From contig JARBUD010000026.1 in NCBI GenBank assembly GCA_029239875.1, forward strand, positions 1 through 58,994: a DNA stretch of 58,994 nt. Reading direction: 5' to 3'. Source of the stretch: Xanthobacteraceae bacterium (GTDB taxonomy: Bacteria > Pseudomonadota > Alphaproteobacteria > Rhizobiales > Xanthobacteraceae). Of this stretch, positions 1 through 7,807 are shown in pieces. How positions within the stretch are numbered: position 1 is the stretch's first letter; every line of letters starts with the position of its first letter. The notes below the pieces were generated by a model. The model was not told the origin of the DNA, ran no database searches, and was given only the letters and a program-made list of their open reading frames with translations. The position numbers were made by a program, and so were the translations under genes.

Positions 1-78
1 CGCCTCATCCTCCGGCAGGCCTATCCCGAGCAGGTCGAGCCGGCACAGCTCGCGAGCCGTTTTTTCGGTTTTCTCCAT
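1..78 (-). CDS. Partial hypothetical protein (cut by window start)
   Basis: A minus-strand frame opens with ATG at 76-78, preceded by GGAG about 8 bases upstream, and stays open to the window edge for 26 codons. The visible N-terminus is charged, with Glu, Lys and Arg, then a leucine-rich stretch (CRLDLLGIGLPEDEA). It reads in the same direction as the small genes to its right and is probably another small gene of the same accessory cluster. No family is recognised; too little is visible to assign a function. Confidence 0.4.
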   Translation of the reverse strand, partial: MEKTEKTARELCRLDLLGIGLPEDEA

Positions 79-192
79 GTCCGAGCTCCAGCGGCGACAG
101 TGCCGTGTATCGGGAGTCATAGGGCGGTAGGCCCTCGATGCGAGACCGGGCGGCTCACTATGCCGTGTGCCCAGCAGAGACGGCGCGGTTCG

Positions 193-441
193 TCACTGGT
201 CGCGATTGTCGTCCTGGTCGTTAGCGAAAGGCGCATCTGCGAGCAGCGTGTAGCGATCGCCGAGCCGCCAGACCCTGCCGTCGTCAACAAGTCTCCTGAG
301 ACCGCTCAATGCTGCTCTGTTTTTCAAGCCAGCCCGCTCTGTCACTCGAAGCAGCGCAGATTCATCATCCGCGCCGACCTGGTGGAAATGGTCCAAGAGG
401 CACGCCACGACGGCGGCCTGCTCATCCTCGTAGCCGGTCAT
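193..441 (-). CDS. Small winged-helix-like hypothetical protein
   Basis: 82 residues. Residues 8-68 have the rhythm of a small winged helix-turn-helix domain: two amphipathic helices, a basic recognition-like helix (VTERAGLKNRAALSGLRRLV), then a short wing ending RVWRLGDRYTLL. The C-terminal 12 residues are acidic and disordered. Its ATG overlaps the stop codon of the 438-587 gene (ATGA), so the two are probably translationally coupled. It could be a small DNA-binding regulator of the mobile element, but no named family is recognised and the fold is inferred from pattern only. Confidence 0.5.
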   Translation of the reverse strand: MTGYEDEQAAVVACLLDHFHQVGADDESALLRVTERAGLKNRAALSGLRRLVDDGRVWRLGDRYTLLADAPFANDQDDNRDQ

Positions 442-587
442 AGTTGCTGCCGAGCGGCGGCCTTGGCCAGCCGAATGTGCCTACGATACGCCGCGAGCAT
501 CCGCTGCCACCATCGCTCAGTGCGGCGTGTAATCGTTGCGCATTCTGCCGGTTCGCCGACCGTCCTGCCTTCACGAAGACTGCACAT
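438..587 (-). CDS. 49-residue basic hypothetical protein
   Basis: A short frame with ATG at 585-587 and stop at 438-440 that overlaps the start of the next gene by four bases. The C-terminal half is a strongly basic amphipathic helix with paired tryptophans (RRTERWWQRMLAAYRRHIRL), an arrangement common in tiny phage or plasmid proteins. A weak GAGG lies just upstream. A competing frame entering from about 642 (beginning MNNIRAALFDPKLVSEAQ) also looks protein-like for its first 20 codons, so the upstream boundary of this gene is uncertain. Function unknown. Confidence 0.4.
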   Translation of the reverse strand: MCSLREGRTVGEPAECATITRRTERWWQRMLAAYRRHIRLAKAAARQQL

Positions 588-755
588 TGAGCCTCTGAAA
601 CCAGCTTCGGATCAAACAATGCCGCGCGGATGTTGTTCATGACATCCCTACCACCATGTCGGTAGCAGCTTGTCATGGCGGCAACCGACGTCAAGGGACG
701 CAGGGATGACGGCGCCCGCGGCTTGCGGAGCTCGCACGGCTCGCGGTTCGATAGC

Positions 756-1154
756 TCACGGGCCGAACACGACCTGATGCATGATCCGTCCCGGCCAGAG
801 GGTGAACAGCCCTGCGAGCACCAATCCGCCGAAGAATAGCCCCCGCATAGTGGAGGCATGACGGGGCACGACGTGGCGGTGGGCACTGAGTACACCCGTC
901 GGTAGTGCCCACAGCACGTAGAGAGAGAGTAGATGAATCGGGCCAAAGGGGCCGATCCAGCGCATTTCATGTATCCAGAAGGAGCTCACCGCCACGATCA
1001 GCATCAGCGCCACCCAGGTCCATCCGACTGTACGGTGCGGCAGAGTGCCCTTGGGTGCCACCAGCTGTACGACGCCGAGCGCGAGCGCCCCCATGGCGCT
1101 GAAGGCATGTAGTTGGATGGCTGCCGAAGCGTCGAGTAGCGGAGCGAGTGTCAT
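756..1154 (-). CDS. DUF2306-type small membrane protein
   Basis: 132 residues with four predicted membrane segments, roughly at residues 15-35, 44-62, 70-92 and 104-124. A histidine lies in the first segment (QLHAFSAMGALALGVVQL) and a WIHEMRWIGPFGPIHLLSL loop carries further histidines. This matches the pattern of the DUF2306 family of short inner-membrane proteins, sometimes thought to bind haem or metal through those histidines. It stands alone on the minus strand between accessory genes. The biochemical role is unknown; family assignment is by pattern. Confidence 0.65.
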   Translation of the reverse strand: MTLAPLLDASAAIQLHAFSAMGALALGVVQLVAPKGTLPHRTVGWTWVALMLIVAVSSFWIHEMRWIGPFGPIHLLSLYVLWALPTGVLSAHRHVVPRHASTMRGLFFGGLVLAGLFTLWPGRIMHQVVFGP

Positions 1155-1199
1155 GCGTCGAGATCTAGCCGAGACATGTGCTTGTAGCCGGATACTAGC

Positions 1200-1487
1200 C
1201 TAAGCTTTCAAGGTCCGCCCCTTAGGCCTCGTCGCTTCCATGTTTGAGAGAGGTGCTTGCACAAGCACGTCTGCATTGGGCAAGAGGCCCAGCCGAGCGA
1301 ATTTCTCGCGCGCCGCCCAACCGCGCGCGGTGAGCCGGTAATCGCTCTGTCTGCGCTCGACAAGCCCCATCACAACCATCTGCGTGAGCGTCTGCTGGCT
1401 GATACCCGCCATCGACGGCAAAAGTGGTTCAGCCCGGCTGAGAACAGCAAGCGCTAATCGCTGGTTCTCGGTTACAGGAACTTCCAT
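1200..1487 (-). CDS. Small winged-helix-like hypothetical protein
   Basis: 95 residues. Residues 5-70 alternate helices and a short wing (ISQQTLTQMVVMGLVERRQSDYRLTARGWAAREKF), as in MarR or phage-type winged-helix proteins. The C-terminal 25 residues are basic and probably flexible. Only a weak GGCAGG precedes the ATG. It lies in the same orientation as the DUF2306-type gene, 45 bases upstream of it. It may be a small regulator of the accessory region; no specific family or target can be named. Confidence 0.45.
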   Translation of the reverse strand: MEVPVTENQRLALAVLSRAEPLLPSMAGISQQTLTQMVVMGLVERRQSDYRLTARGWAAREKFARLGLLPNADVLVQAPLSNMEATRPKGRTLKA

Positions 1488-1639
1488 TTAGGGCCTGCCC
1501 CCGCCACCCTTGATGGGCGGCGACCACTCAAATTGAATACACCCGGCCCCTTCCGCTCGCAACACGCGTCCCCCGCGCTTGTGCAACTGCGAGAGGTCCA
1601 CCCGGCCGGTCCACTTTCCCTAACAATCTGGAGACCCTC

Positions 1640-1819
1640 ATGCACCTGGTGTTGAGGGTGTGTCTGCTCGCGCAGCCGGCGACCTGCCGGGAGGAGCGCG
1701 TGTCAACGAACGCCCTTCTTCCGATGGAGTGTTTTGCCGCCATGAACGAATGGGCGACCGGGCACCCGTCCGTGATCGTCCGCCGCTTCGGCTGCCAACG
1801 TCGCCGCTGGGCTGCCTGA
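1640..1819 (+). CDS. Possible small ORF upstream of the lysis cassette
   Basis: A 59-codon plus-strand frame with ATG at 1640 (TGGAG seven bases upstream). A second in-frame start, GTG at 1700, sits directly behind a strong GGGAGGAG. The stop at 1817-1819 is followed within about 20 bases by a terminator hairpin. The last 25 residues are Arg- and Trp-rich. The good ribosome site and the terminator argue for a real short gene, but the amino acid pattern is not distinctive and no family is recognised. Confidence 0.3.
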   Translation: MHLVLRVCLLAQPATCREERVSTNALLPMECFAAMNEWATGHPSVIVRRFGCQRRRWAA

Positions 1820-1840
1820 CGCTTCCTCTCATTCCGTCAC

Positions 1841-1867
1841 AAGCCGCCCCTTCGGGCGGCTTTTTCA
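1841..1867 (+). terminator. Intrinsic terminator upstream of endolysin gene
   Basis: Perfect seven-base-pair stem GCCGCCC / GGGCGGC closed by a CTTC loop and followed by TTTTT. It ends transcription entering from the left, 17 bases before the endolysin start codon. Confidence 0.8.
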
Positions 1868-1883
1868 TTTCTAGGAGCCCACC

Positions 1884-2684
1884 ATGGAACTGCGTGACCT
1901 GCAGTCCGCGCTGAACGCGCGCGGCTGGACGCCTCCGCTCGCCCTCGACGGCGATTGGGGCGGGAAGACCGAGACGGCGATCGACGCGCTGCTGACCGAG
2001 GCCGGCGTGAAGGGCTTCACCGCCTGGGCGCCTGCCCGAAAAGAGCTCGCGGCGAAGCAGGTCGTGATGAAGCTGCAGGGCATCGAGACCGGCGCCATCG
2101 ACGGCCTCGCTGGCCCGCAGACCCGCTACGCACTCCAGGTCTGGGACGCGCGGCTCCGCGGCCACAAGGAGGTCGAGACCTGGCGCGACAGCGAGCCCGT
2201 GCCGCCTAAGGTGGCCGATGGCGTGTGGCCGCGTCAGAGCGGCGTACCGGCGTTCTACGGCAATGTGGGCGCGGATCAGGTCAAGCTCGCACTGCCGTAT
2301 CCTCTGCGGATCGCGTGGGACAAGGGCCAGACGGTTAAGTCGATCAGCCTGCACCGCAAGGTCGCCGACAGCGCCGGCCGGGTGCTGGCCAGGGTGCTCG
2401 ATCACTACGGCATGGACGAGATCCGGAACCTCGGGCTCGATCTCTTCGGCGGCTCGCTGAACGTGCGCAAGATGCGCGGCGGCTCATCCTACTCCATGCA
2501 TTCGTGGGGAATCGCGATCGACTTCGATCCGGAGCGCAACCAGCTGGAGTGGGGCCGAGAGCGCGCGCGCCTGGCGCGGCCCGATGCCGAGGCGTTCTGG
2601 AAATTCTGGGAGGCGGAAGGCTGGCTCAGCCTCGGGCGCGCCCGGAACTACGACTGGATGCACGTCCAGGCGGCGAGGCTGTGA
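1884..2684 (+). CDS. Phage-type endolysin, M15 peptidase with N-terminal peptidoglycan-binding region
   Basis: 266 residues. Residues 1-95 resemble a peptidoglycan-binding fold (LQSALNARGW...GDWGGKTETAIDALL). Residues about 165-266 are an M15-type D-Ala-D-Ala carboxypeptidase or endopeptidase with the zinc ligands His206 and Asp213 (SMHSWGIAIDFD) and His260 (DWMHVQ). Glu in FWEAEGW is a likely catalytic base. It should cut peptide stems of murein at the end of a phage cycle. AGGAG precedes the ATG, and there is no signal peptide, so it probably depends on the holin-like protein encoded next. It opens a tight lysis cassette whose next gene starts on its stop codon. No capsid or tail gene is near. 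Confidence 0.85.
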   Translation: MELRDLQSALNARGWTPPLALDGDWGGKTETAIDALLTEAGVKGFTAWAPARKELAAKQVVMKLQGIETGAIDGLAGPQTRYALQVWDARLRGHKEVETWRDSEPVPPKVADGVWPRQSGVPAFYGNVGADQVKLALPYPLRIAWDKGQTVKSISLHRKVADSAGRVLARVLDHYGMDEIRNLGLDLFGGSLNVRKMRGGSSYSMHSWGIAIDFDPERNQLEWGRERARLARPDAEAFWKFWEAEGWLSLGRARNYDWMHVQAARL

Positions 2685-2965
2685 TGAAGGACTTCACGGC
2701 GCCCTGGAACATCCGCCGCCGGTACGTGCTGGCGACCATGCTCTTCTGCGGCGGGCTGATCGCCTATCTCGCCGTGTTCGGAGCCGACACCGAGCTCAAC
2801 CGCGTCATCGTCACCAACCTCTCGCTGGTCGCCGGTGGCACGCTCGGCTCGTACATCTTCGGCGCGACCTGGGACGACAAGAACCAGCGGGACGCGACGA
2901 ACCGGTGGTTCGACAAGCACGGCGAGCGGCCGGCCGACCAACCTCCGGAGGGCTTCGCACAATGA
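2684..2965 (+). CDS. Holin-like small membrane protein
   Basis: 93 residues with two hydrophobic segments, about residues 15-32 (VLATMLFCGGLIAYLAVF) and 41-60 (VIVTNLSLVAGGTLGSYIFG). The N-terminus is basic, and the soluble charged tail ends in Pro- and Glu-rich sequence. Size, topology and position immediately after the endolysin, with start and stop overlapping, fit a phage holin that opens the inner membrane. The original in-frame start further upstream would run through the endolysin coding sequence and is rejected. The holin call rests on context and topology only. Confidence 0.65.
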   Translation: MKDFTAPWNIRRRYVLATMLFCGGLIAYLAVFGADTELNRVIVTNLSLVAGGTLGSYIFGATWDDKNQRDATNRWFDKHGERPADQPPEGFAQ

Positions 2966-3405
2966 TCGCGACCCTCCTGTCCTTTCTTCCCGCATGGGCG
3001 CCGACCTTCGGCGCCGGTGGCATGGCCCTGCTCGGCGTCGGGCTGCTGGGCTATTCGCTGCTGCCGCTCGTCAGGCTGCCGCGTCTCGCCGCCGCCGGCG
3101 GCATCGTGTGCCTTGCCGCGGCCAGCTACCTCGCGGGCATCGGCTCGGCGCAGTCGGTGTGCGAGGCGGCGGATCTGAGGCGGCAGCTGGAGAGTGCGCT
3201 GCGCGATGCGGAGTTTGCGCGTCTCGAGCGCGACATCGCCAACCGCGCCTATGCAGACGCCACGCGCCGCGCCGAGATCCTCGACGAAACCTTGCAGGCC
3301 AACCAGAACAGGATCGACGATTATGAAGCCGAACTCGCGAAGCGTCCGGATCGCCGCTGCGATCTTACTCCCGATGATTTGCGCGGCGTGCGGGGCGGCC
3401 CCTAA
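2962..3405 (+). CDS. Rz-like inner-membrane spanin
   Basis: 147 residues. Two hydrophobic stretches (about residues 18-38 and 41-62) are followed by a long charged coiled coil (about 65-128: CEAADLRRQLESALRDAEFA...). This is the layout of an i-spanin, anchored in the inner membrane with a periplasmic coiled coil that joins the outer-membrane partner. The start overlaps the preceding stop by four bases. An o-spanin-like lipoprotein gene begins inside its last 83 bases in another frame, the classic Rz/Rz1 arrangement. Two rather than one membrane segment is slightly unusual. Confidence 0.7.
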   Translation: MIATLLSFLPAWAPTFGAGGMALLGVGLLGYSLLPLVRLPRLAAAGGIVCLAAASYLAGIGSAQSVCEAADLRRQLESALRDAEFARLERDIANRAYADATRRAEILDETLQANQNRIDDYEAELAKRPDRRCDLTPDDLRGVRGGP

Positions 3406-3607
3406 GCCGACGCCGCTCACGCTGCCGCTGGCGCCGGGCTGGTTGGCCCCGGTGCCGGTACCGGCGCTGAAGGTCGGCATGGACGCCCGTGTGGCGCTGG
3501 CGCGGACCTATACCGCCCTAGCGCTCGCCAATGGGCGGCTGGAGCAGGGGCAGGAGTGGTACGCCGGCGTGCGCGCCAAGGTGGCGGGGCAGGCCGATGC
3601 GGAATGA
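3323..3607 (+). CDS. Rz1-like outer-membrane spanin lipoprotein, nested start in Rz-like gene
   Basis: 94 residues, ATG at 3323 inside the upstream spanin gene in a different frame. A short basic N-terminus and hydrophobic core (RIAAAILLPMICAAC) end in a lipobox-like Cys23, followed by a Pro-rich stretch (GAAPKPTPLTLPLAPGW). The C-terminal part is a helix. Pro-rich lipoproteins encoded out of frame within an i-spanin gene are typical Rz1-type o-spanins that fuse inner and outer membranes in the last step of lysis. The lipobox has Cys at -3, which is not canonical, so lipidation should be regarded as likely but not certain. Confidence 0.65.
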   Translation: MKPNSRSVRIAAAILLPMICAACGAAPKPTPLTLPLAPGWLAPVPVPALKVGMDARVALARTYTALALANGRLEQGQEWYAGVRAKVAGQADAE

Positions 3608-3881
3608 GCCCAACGAGAGCGTCGTCCTTTCCATCTCGCGCGACGAACTGCGCGAGGAAATGGAGAAGGCTGTGCGCCGTGGCCTCGAGGATGTCGGGCT
3701 CTACACTGAGGATGCCGAGGACCGGCGCGAGACGCGCGAGGATATGCGCTTCGTGCGGCGGCTTCGACGGGCGACCGACGGCATCGCGGCGAAGGTCGGC
3801 TACACGGTGCTCGCCATCGTGACTGGCGGCTTCCTCGTCGTCATCTGGGCCGGCATCAAGGTCCATGTGCTCAAGCAGTGA
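3597..3881 (+). CDS. DUF6127-like protein with C-terminal membrane segment
   Basis: 94 residues from ATG at 3597, which overlaps the previous gene. A charged N-terminal region (SISRDELREEMEKAVRRGLEDVGLYTEDAEDRRETREDM) is followed by a basic helix and one membrane segment at about residues 70-88 (VGYTVLAIVTGGFLVVIWAGI). This matches a small family (DUF6127) found at lysis or tail ends of rhizobial phages and gene-transfer-agent-like regions. It may be a second holin or antiholin; that role is inferred from position. It closes the five-gene cassette. Confidence 0.6.
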   Translation: MRNEPNESVVLSISRDELREEMEKAVRRGLEDVGLYTEDAEDRRETREDMRFVRRLRRATDGIAAKVGYTVLAIVTGGFLVVIWAGIKVHVLKQ

Positions 3882-3918
3882 GAGACCCCGCCGTGTGCGG
3901 CCGTCGTCTGAGCGCGGA

Positions 3919-4570
3919 TCAGATCTGCAGCGGCTCGAGCGAATATCCTAGCGTGGAGAAATCCTTGTCATACACAGAGCTGATGTGATCGATGTCCTTG
4001 TCGCTCAGTCTATAGGAGCGGGCCTCGCCCTCTGACGCCTCCACATGCTTGTCGAAGCGGTGGGGGTGGCCGATGATGCGCGCCGCACATGCTCCATGTC
4101 GTCAGCCAAGTTCTCGAAGCGCGCAATGAAGTCCAAGGGCTCGTCGAGGATGTTGCCATAAACCTGCGCCGGGAGATGCCGAGCGTTCAGCAAATTGTCC
4201 CGATGGTAAAATCGATGATCGTGTTCGATGACGATATCACTTCCGAAATGAGCGTGATATCCGGAAAAATCGATCGGTCCTCCACTCGAAATGTTTATGC
4301 CAAAGTGTTCGTGGTATTTAAGGCATGATCTCATACGTGAGAATGGGTCCCGTACGACCGAGAACTTAAAATGACATCCCAGTAGGCGGCATAAAGTTCC
4401 TTCGCTTGGCTCGCGAGAAGATGTTTATTGTTGGGTTCTTTGTACCAGAAGTCGGCTCCATCAATCCAGACTTCGATACTCGTTCCGGCACATCGTTGGA
4501 TGTGGACAAATATGCACTTGTATTGATGCGAAATCATAGTCGGTCCTGCACTGCAACATTGAGGTGGCAT
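3919..4570 (-). pseudogene. Sulfotransferase-family gene broken by two frameshifts
   Basis: Three consecutive minus-strand frames together encode one protein of about 205-215 residues. The first (likely start ATG at 4535-4537) carries the nucleotide-binding loop KCIFVHIQRCAGTSIE. The second begins HFKFSVVRDPFSRMRSCLKY, the 3'-phosphate-binding segment. The third begins IIGHPHRFDKHVEASEGEA and ends at the stop 3919-3921. Shifts lie near 4368-4376 (an A4/T4 run) and near 4075-4088. The fold is that of Sulfotransfer_2 enzymes that use PAPS. The gene is visibly more AT-rich than its neighbours, which suggests transfer. Sequencing error is an alternative to decay. Confidence 0.75.
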
Positions 4571-4947
4571 AACTAGGCGCGTGGTGTACGTTCCTATGGC
4601 TTTACACGAACAGAGTGTTCCTCCTCGCGTACCGGCATGAGCGGTAATCTAATCGCCCGTCCACCGCCATCGGAAGTAATTTCTTCCGCCGGGTTACCGC
4701 CATCCACCCGTGTCGAGCAGATAGCCGCCGCGATTCTTCCCGGATTCTCCAGCGGCTCCGATCACGGTCGGCTGCATTCCCCGAACTGGTCCCTCGCTCT
4801 TTCGGGAGAACCGACTGCGAGGTGATGATTTTAGGCCGTATCCCCTTGAACAAACAATCGGATCTCCAAAATCATGTCACCGGAGCGGCACTTGCCGCTC
4901 AAAGGCTGCAGTCGCCCGCCATGGGACTATGATTGCGGAGATTGGAG
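4571..4947. other. Intergenic stretch without a supported gene
   Basis: Short frames exist on both strands, but none has a ribosome site together with protein-like composition. I see no terminator, tRNA or clear repeat. The region separates the decayed sulfotransferase gene from the next plus-strand gene and may contain remnants too degraded to name. Confidence 0.4.
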
Positions 4948-5454
4948 ATGGAAAATCACGTTCTAGCAACCTCAACGACCGTCGATACACATGCCGCCAC
5001 GCTGTGCGATCCAGCACAAGTGCTCGCCTCCAGCAGCCTTACCCCCAGCGATCAGCGAGCAATCCTCGCGTCATGGGCGTCCGACGCGAAAGCGATCCCC
5101 GATGCACCAGCCTTGCGCCGGCTTGATAGCGGCGTTGTGGTTAGGCTGGCCGACATCCTCCTTGCACTGAAGAAGATCGACCAGCGGGTTGGTAGTGCCA
5201 ATGACGACGATTTATCTCCGCCAGTTTCTGCCGCAGCTGCCGTTCCGCCGGCTATCACCCCGGACTGTAGTCATAGCCGCTTAAGTTCGTCGCTTACTCC
5301 GCGCTTCTTCGCGAGGGTGGGCTTTTCGCGCTCTGACCATGCCGGGGGGCTTTGGTGCCGCGCAGCTGTGAACAGGCGAGCAGGCTCACCGCCATCACGC
5401 CGTAAGCGAGGGCGATGGACCGGGGCGTCACGACTTTCTCCCATCCCGGGGTGA
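4948..5454 (+). CDS. Conserved Rhizobiales hypothetical protein with anomalous C-terminus
   Basis: ATG at 4948 is preceded by GGAG-like sequence. Residues about 25-80 contain the motif SDQRAILASWASDAKAIPDAPALRR followed by a helix (LADILLALKKID). This matches a widespread small rhizobial family whose members carry EKRAILASWASDA. The function of that family is unknown. From about residue 105 the sequence becomes Ser/Arg-rich and runs about 160 bases antisense over the neighbouring minus-strand gene, unlike family members, which end near residue 110-120. A lost stop codon or frameshift near 5260 is likely. Confidence 0.6.
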   Translation: MENHVLATSTTVDTHAATLCDPAQVLASSSLTPSDQRAILASWASDAKAIPDAPALRRLDSGVVVRLADILLALKKIDQRVGSANDDDLSPPVSAAAAVPPAITPDCSHSRLSSSLTPRFFARVGFSRSDHAGGLWCRAAVNRRAGSPPSRRKRGRWTGASRLSPIPG

Positions 5455-5830
5455 GGCGCTTGGGTACGACCGCGTAGTCGACCAGTGCTGCCAGCGCCGA
5501 GATCGCCAGCGCCTCGCCGACCGGCGTGCGTCGCGGCCGCAAGGCGCACAGCGCCTCGAAGGCCGTGGCCCACAACACCGAAGCCGCATGATGAGTGAGG
5601 TATCCGCCCAGCGTATGCGGCAGATCGAGCGCGCGCGAGCGCCCCGCCGCCTCGCCGAGATACCAGTGGCTGGTGGAGTTGACGGGCTGGAGGGGATGTC
5701 GCCCCTCCGCCCGCGCCAGCAGGGCGAGCGTTACCGTGGTGGCGATGCTAACCGCGCTGCCGGAAAGCAGGGTCCTGCCGAGAAGTGCCTGCATGGTTCG
5801 TCCTGGCTCTGCGTCTTCGCTCTGATGCAC
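5294..5830 (-). CDS. Hypothetical inner-membrane protein of stress cluster
   Basis: 178 residues, possibly starting at Met13. About four membrane segments are visible (residues 15-40, 75-95, 107-125, 137-155). Conserved-looking elements are PVNSTSHWYLGEAAGRS and LGGYLTHHAASVLWATAFE, with paired histidines. Similar proteins are found in Rhizobiales next to SDR and zinc-dehydrogenase stress genes, as here. No enzymatic function is known to me. It lies three bases after the stop of the SDR gene and is probably cotranscribed with it. Confidence 0.6.
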   Translation of the reverse strand: MHQSEDAEPGRTMQALLGRTLLSGSAVSIATTVTLALLARAEGRHPLQPVNSTSHWYLGEAAGRSRALDLPHTLGGYLTHHAASVLWATAFEALCALRPRRTPVGEALAISALAALVDYAVVPKRLTPGWEKVVTPRSIALAYGVMAVSLLACSQLRGTKAPRHGQSAKSPPSRRSAE

Positions 5831-5833
5831 ATG

Positions 5834-6628
5834 TCAGTGCTTGCCCGAACCGGGCTCGGCCATCTTGCGGTGTTGCTCGGCCAGCATGCCGGCGGGCATG
5901 ACGTTGGCGGCGGCGGTCTGCAGCTTGTTCTTCCAGCCGCTCACCACGTCGCCCTCGCCGTTCATCATGGCATCGAAGCCGGTGGCGGCGACCTCGGCCG
6001 GGTCGTCCTTCTCGTCCTGGCCGACCTTGGTGTCGAGCATGCCGGCGCGGGCGAAGAACTCGGTTTCGGTGGCGCCGGGCATCAGGCAGGTCACGGTGAC
6101 GTCGGTGTCCTTGAGCTCGTTGCGCAAGGCGAAGGAAAAGGAGTTCAGGAACGCCTTGGTACCGTTATAGACCGCCTGGAAGGAGCCGGGCATGAAGCCG
6201 GCGATCGAGCCGGTGATGAGGATGCGTCCAGAATCGCGGTCCCGCATGTCCCGGCCGATGCGCTGGATCAGGTAGACCGTGCCGATGATGTTCGTATCGA
6301 CCACGCGCTGCCAGGCTTCGACTTCCTGGTCGAGGAAGGCATGGCCGAGCCCGATGCCGGCATTGGCCATCAGGAGATCGACCGGCCGGCCAAGGGTGAG
6401 GATGTTCTCGTAGAGCTCGTCGACACCTTCGAGCTGGGCGAGATCAGCCTCGACCGCCGTGACATTGGCGCCGAGGCCGCGCAGCGTATGTGCCGCCTCA
6501 TCGATGCGCGGCTCGTCAGCGGCGATGACGAGGTCGTAGCCGCGCTGGGCGGCGATGCGGGCGAGCTCGAGGCCGATACCGGTGGAGGCGCCGGTGACGA
6601 CGGCGAGCGGCTTGGCGACATAAGCCAT
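5834..6628 (-). CDS. SDR-family NAD(P)-dependent oxidoreductase
   Basis: 264 residues, the classical short-chain dehydrogenase. The nucleotide-binding motif TGASTGIG is at residues 12-19, and NAG at about 89-91. The catalytic set is Ser in ITGSIAGF and Tyr-xxx-Lys in AVYNGTKAF. Residues after 185 (PGATETEFFARAGM) form the substrate loop. The substrate cannot be read from sequence. It lies between a zinc alcohol dehydrogenase gene upstream and a membrane-protein gene downstream on the same strand, a cluster seen in stress regulons of Rhizobiales. The start is preceded by TAGGAGAAGC, a good ribosome site. Confidence 0.85.
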   Translation of the reverse strand: MAYVAKPLAVVTGASTGIGLELARIAAQRGYDLVIAADEPRIDEAAHTLRGLGANVTAVEADLAQLEGVDELYENILTLGRPVDLLMANAGIGLGHAFLDQEVEAWQRVVDTNIIGTVYLIQRIGRDMRDRDSGRILITGSIAGFMPGSFQAVYNGTKAFLNSFSFALRNELKDTDVTVTCLMPGATETEFFARAGMLDTKVGQDEKDDPAEVAATGFDAMMNGEGDVVSGWKNKLQTAAANVMPAGMLAEQHRKMAEPGSGKH

Positions 6629-6637
6629 AGGCTTCTC

Positions 6638-7807
6638 CTAGGGGTTAAGGACAACCTTGATGCAGCCGTCCTGCTTGTCGCGGAACGTCTTGTAGAGTTC
6701 GGGTCCCTCTTCCAGCGTGGCGTGGTGCGTGATGACGAAGGACGGGTCGATCTCGCCCTTCTCGATGCGCTCCAGAAGCATCGGCAGGTAGTGCTGCACG
6801 GGGGTCTGGGCCATGCGAAACTTCAGCCCGCGATTGATCGCCGAGCCCATCGGCACCTTGTCCAGGAAGCCGCCATAGACGCCGACGACGGACACGGTGC
6901 CAAAGTTGCGGCAGCAATGGATGGCCTGACGGAAGACGTGCGGCCGGTCGGTGCCCATGAACAGCGCGGTCTTCACCCGGTCGAGCATGGAATCCGCGCT
7001 CGCCATCGGCTCCGCCTCGGTGCCGACGGCATCGATGCAGGCATCGGCGCCGCGCCCATGGGTGAGATCCATGATCCGCTCGTAAATGTCGTCTTCCATG
7101 TAATCGAGCGTGACCGCGCCGCTCTGCCGCGTCAGCGCCAGCCGCTCGGGCACGGTGTCGATGGCGATCACCCGCTCGGCGCCGAGCAGGAAGGCGGAGC
7201 GGATCGCCATCTGGCCGACCGGCCCGCAGCCCCAGATGGCGATGGTGTCGCCGGGCTGGATGTCGCAGAACTCCGCGGCCATGTAGCCGGTCGGGAAGAT
7301 GTCGGAGAGGAACAGCACCTGGTCATCGGTGAGCCCGTCGGGCACCTTGATCGGTCCGACGTCGGCATAGGGAACGCGCAGATATTCCGCCTGCCCGCCG
7401 GCATAGCCGCCGAGCAAATGCGAATAGCCGAACAGGCCGGCGGGTGAGTTGCCCCAGAGCTTGGTGGCGGCCTCGCGGTCGGGATTGGTGCGCTCGCACC
7501 CCGAGTAGAAGCCGCGCTTGCAGAAGAAGCATTCGCCGCAGGAGATGGTGAAGGGGACGACGACCCGGTCGCCGACCTTCAGCTTGCCGTTCTGCGCCCC
7601 GACCTCCACCACCTCGCCCATGGTCTCGTGGCCGATCACGTCACCGCTCTTCATGCCGGGGATGATGCCGCCATAGATGTGCAGGTCGGAGCCGCAGATG
7701 GCGCAGGACGTGACCCTGATGATGGCGTCGCGGCCATCCTCGATCCGCGGATCCGGCACGCTCTCGCAGCGTATGTCGCCCTTGCCGTGCCAGGTCAGCG
7801 CTTTCAT
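6638..7807 (-). CDS. Zinc-dependent alcohol dehydrogenase (formaldehyde-dehydrogenase-like)
   Basis: 389 residues from ATG at 7805-7807, chosen because GAGGAGC lies just upstream; an upstream in-frame Met is rejected. MDR superfamily. Catalytic zinc ligands are Cys35 (CAICGSDLH) and the GHETMG histidine. The structural zinc knuckle is [15 protein letters not shown], and the Rossmann motif is GCGPVGQMA. It resembles the group often labelled glutathione-independent or FDH-like dehydrogenases of about 385-390 residues. NAD(P)-linked oxidation of an alcohol or aldehyde is expected, substrate unknown. It is the first gene of the minus-strand stress operon. Confidence 0.88.
   Translation of the reverse strand: MKALTWHGKGDIRCESVPDPRIEDGRDAIIRVTSCAICGSDLHIYGGIIPGMKSGDVIGHETMGEVVEVGAQNGKLKVGDRVVVPFTISCGECFFCKRGFYSGCERTNPDREAATKLWGNSPAGLFGYSHLLGGYAGGQAEYLRVPYADVGPIKVPDGLTDDQVLFLSDIFPTGYMAAEFCDIQPGDTIAIWGCGPVGQMAIRSAFLLGAERVIAIDTVPERLALTRQSGAVTLDYMEDDIYERIMDLTHGRGADACIDAVGTEAEPMASADSMLDRVKTALFMGTDRPHVFRQAIHCCRNFGTVSVVGVYGGFLDKVPMGSAINRGLKFRMAQTPVQHYLPMLLERIEKGEIDPSFVITHHATLEEGPELYKTFRDKQDGCIKVVLNP

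Noticed and set aside
5588..7447. 619-codon plus-strand frame over SDR and alcohol dehydrogenase genes
   Set aside because: Runs antisense to two clear enzymes with intact motifs; low-complexity Ala/Gly/Asp/His composition typical of a reverse-strand shadow.
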